This document shows, piece after piece, positions 62,698-64,000 of a DNA stretch of 64,000 nt (position 1 is the stretch's first letter; the number at the start of each line of letters is the position of its first letter). The stretch is from Deltaproteobacteria bacterium RIFOXYA12_FULL_58_15. GTDB lineage: Bacteria; Myxococcota; XYA12-FULL-58-9. The DNA lies in the NCBI GenBank assembly GCA_001798605.1, contig MGST01000041.1, positions 15,582 through 79,581 of the forward strand, read 5' to 3'. Under the pieces are notes generated by a model. It was not told the origin of the DNA. It saw nothing but the letters and a program-made list of their open reading frames with translations, and did not search any database. A program made the position numbers and the translations under genes.

Positions 62698-63834
62698 ATG
62701 GTTGGCTCGATGAAACAGCGCTACACCACTAGCCAGGTGGCACGTCTTCTGAAGCTTCCAGAGCACCGCATCCGTTCGTATGTCCGCTGCGGTATCATCT
62801 CGGGCGGCCCAGACATCGGCGACGAAAAACAGATTCACAAGGCCAGCCCGCAGAAACCGGCCCGTAGCGACGCCAATCAGAAGAACCGCCTGAGCTTCGA
62901 CTTCCGCGACATCCTCGTCCTCAAAACCGTCCGCAAGCTGATGTCAGCCGGTGTGCCCCCGAACCGCGTAAAACAAGTCCTTGCCGCCGTGCGCAAACAG
63001 CTTCCAGCCGAGCGGCCGCTCTCAGCGGTGCGCATCACCCTCAAGGACGGCGTTATCGTCGTCTCCGACGGAGACGTCCATTGGGAGCCAGAGAGCGGCC
63101 AATCACAACTCAGCTTCGCCGCATTCGACAGCCCGGTTCATTCGCAGCCATCCAACCCAGGTTCCAACCCCGGCACCAACCCACCCGTCAATCCAGCTGT
63201 CAACCCAAGCTCCATGGCCTTCGGGATGATGTTGGGCGCGAAAACGGGCTCCATGCCCAACTGGGTGCCCGGTGGCTCTGGCGACGCCCCACCGCACCCA
63301 GTATGGTTCAGGGCAGGAAACCAACCCACCCTCTCCGAGATCATCCATTCGAAAAAGTTGAGCCAGGGGGTCCCGGGCGCTCCAAATGGCACTGTCAAGG
63401 GCGGCACTCTGGCAATCAACAGCGCCGATCGTTGGTTCAACTTCGGCCTCGACCAAGAAGACAGCGACCCCGACGGTGCCTACGAATCATACCTGAGAGC
63501 CTTGGCCCACAACCCCGAACACGTTGAGGCCATGATCAACATCGGCCGGTTGTGCTCCGAGGGAGGCGACGACACCCGCGCCGCCGCCTACTTTCGTCAA
63601 GTCATCCGCGTCACACCCAGCCATCCGGTGGCCCATTTCAATCTCGCAGTCACCATGCACGATCAGAACAACCTCGATGCCGCCCTGGTTTCCTACAAAA
63701 ATGCCCTCATCCAGGACCCCGACTTCGCCGACGCCCATTTCAATCTGGCAAACCTCCTCGAAGAGATCGGCGACCACGAAGGGGCAACTGAGCACATGAA
63801 GGCCTACCACCACACCACCGAAACCCGGCGCTGA
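62698..63834 (+). CDS. MerR-type HTH protein fused to TPR repeats
   Basis: The 378-residue protein starts after GAGGG. It opens with a MerR-like helix-turn-helix (YTTSQVARLLKLPEHRIRSYVRCGII) and a MerR-type second part (FDFRDILVLKTVRKLMSAGV). A Pro/Asn-rich linker (NPGSNPGTNPPVNPAVNPS) leads to a C-terminal TPR region (about 270-375: AYESYLRALAHNPEHVEAM and AHFNLAVTMHDQNNLDAA). This would be a DNA-binding protein that also binds a protein partner. It is divergent from the receiver-GGDEF operon. The remaining 63835-64000 region holds a direct repeat and no gene. Confidence 0.82.
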   Translation: MVGSMKQRYTTSQVARLLKLPEHRIRSYVRCGIISGGPDIGDEKQIHKASPQKPARSDANQKNRLSFDFRDILVLKTVRKLMSAGVPPNRVKQVLAAVRKQLPAERPLSAVRITLKDGVIVVSDGDVHWEPESGQSQLSFAAFDSPVHSQPSNPGSNPGTNPPVNPAVNPSSMAFGMMLGAKTGSMPNWVPGGSGDAPPHPVWFRAGNQPTLSEIIHSKKLSQGVPGAPNGTVKGGTLAINSADRWFNFGLDQEDSDPDGAYESYLRALAHNPEHVEAMINIGRLCSEGGDDTRAAAYFRQVIRVTPSHPVAHFNLAVTMHDQNNLDAALVSYKNALIQDPDFADAHFNLANLLEEIGDHEGATEHMKAYHHTTETRR

Positions 63835-63871
63835 GACTCAACCAGACGTTGATCATGAGACTCAACCAGAC
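63832..63871. repeat. 16-bp direct repeat at the end of the HTH-TPR gene
   Basis: The 16-bp sequence TGAGACTCAACCAGAC occurs at 63832-63847, starting with the stop codon of the HTH-TPR gene, and again at 63856-63871. The copies are spaced 24 bp apart. No hairpin with a T-run is seen near it. Confidence 0.9.
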
Positions 63872-64000
63872 AAAAAAAGCATAGGCATCACGGTTCCAAT
63901 TGCAACACCCCAAATACTGTGTTATCGCTCCGCCTCCTGTTGTCGAGGTAACTCACCCAGGAACTGTTCTTTGCAGGGGTGGTAGTTAAGTTGGTTATAA

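Overview
The window reads as a chromosomal segment of a Gram-negative bacterium of the deltaproteobacterial/Myxococcota type (lineage is inference). GC content is moderately high. The evidence is the many secreted lipoproteins with low-complexity Ser/Gly/Asp repeats, several PilZ and DUF4388-type signalling proteins, a large cyclase-like/ATPase/TPR regulator, AddAB instead of RecBCD, a TMEM43-type membrane protein, and outer-membrane proteins (a TolC-like channel and a porin-like barrel). No phage, insertion sequence, CRISPR array or rRNA is visible. Coding density is high and no gene-free stretch exceeds about 300 bp. The longest gaps are 36103-36372 (nothing recognisable), 19246-19498 (repeats) and 14333-14568 (repeats).

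Layout. 1-3.7 kb: polyphosphate metabolism (ppx/gppA-like, cut by the window edge, then ppk1). 3.7-8.1 kb, minus strand: a zinc/manganese-type ABC importer (znuB-, znuC- and znuA-like) preceded by an outer-membrane barrel protein and a small secreted Cys/His-rich protein. 8.2-9.6 kb: a PilZ-PilZ-receiver regulator. 9.7-14.3 kb: a repeat-bearing lamin-tail lipoprotein, a TMEM43-family membrane protein coupled to a helical secreted protein, and an unknown helical protein. 14.5-19.1 kb: gpsA facing an operon of a secreted M3 oligoendopeptidase, a metallo-beta-lactamase-fold hydrolase and an esterase. 19.1-19.6 kb: tRNA-Ala(CGC) and tRNA-Gln(CTG) flanking repeats that include copies of the tRNA-Ala anticodon arm. 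19.7-22.9 kb: a PilZ protein, two envelope lipoproteins and a DsbA-like lipoprotein. 23-29.5 kb: addB-addA. 29.6-36.1 kb: the large regulator, a duplicated LPP20-like lipoprotein and a single-pass membrane protein. 36.4-37.0 kb: a VapBC-type toxin-antitoxin pair. 37.2-41.1 kb: an S55 (SpoIVB-like) protease with a secreted beta-propeller partner. 41.2-46.9 kb: an M23 peptidase, two unknowns, yjbQ and topA. 47.1-50.2 kb: a DUF4159 protein and a VWA/amidotransferase-like membrane protein. 50.2-53.8 kb: a DUF4388 protein, trmFO and xerC. 54-56 kb: an MlaC-like periplasmic protein coupled to a TolC-like protein. 56.1-58.8 kb: PilZ, a coupled lipoprotein and repeat-protein pair, and a HEAT-like protein. 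58.8-60.5 kb: nadK and a DUF4388 protein. 60.5-63.8 kb: a coupled pair of receiver-GGDEF proteins, one intact and one with a destroyed active site but an intact I-site, and a MerR-type HTH-TPR fusion.

Most interesting for follow-up: (1) the translation-coupled active/degenerate GGDEF pair, in a window that also has several PilZ domains, suggesting a c-di-GMP source and receptor made from one mRNA; (2) the zinc importer operon with its own outer-membrane protein and a Cys/His-rich secreted protein; (3) the MlaC-like/TolC-like coupled pair without MlaDEF; (4) the S55 protease/propeller pair in a lineage that is not an endospore former; (5) the regulator whose two cyclase-like domains are degenerate in complementary ways; (6) tandem repeats carrying the tRNA-Ala anticodon arm. 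All assignments come from reading motifs; no database search was run.
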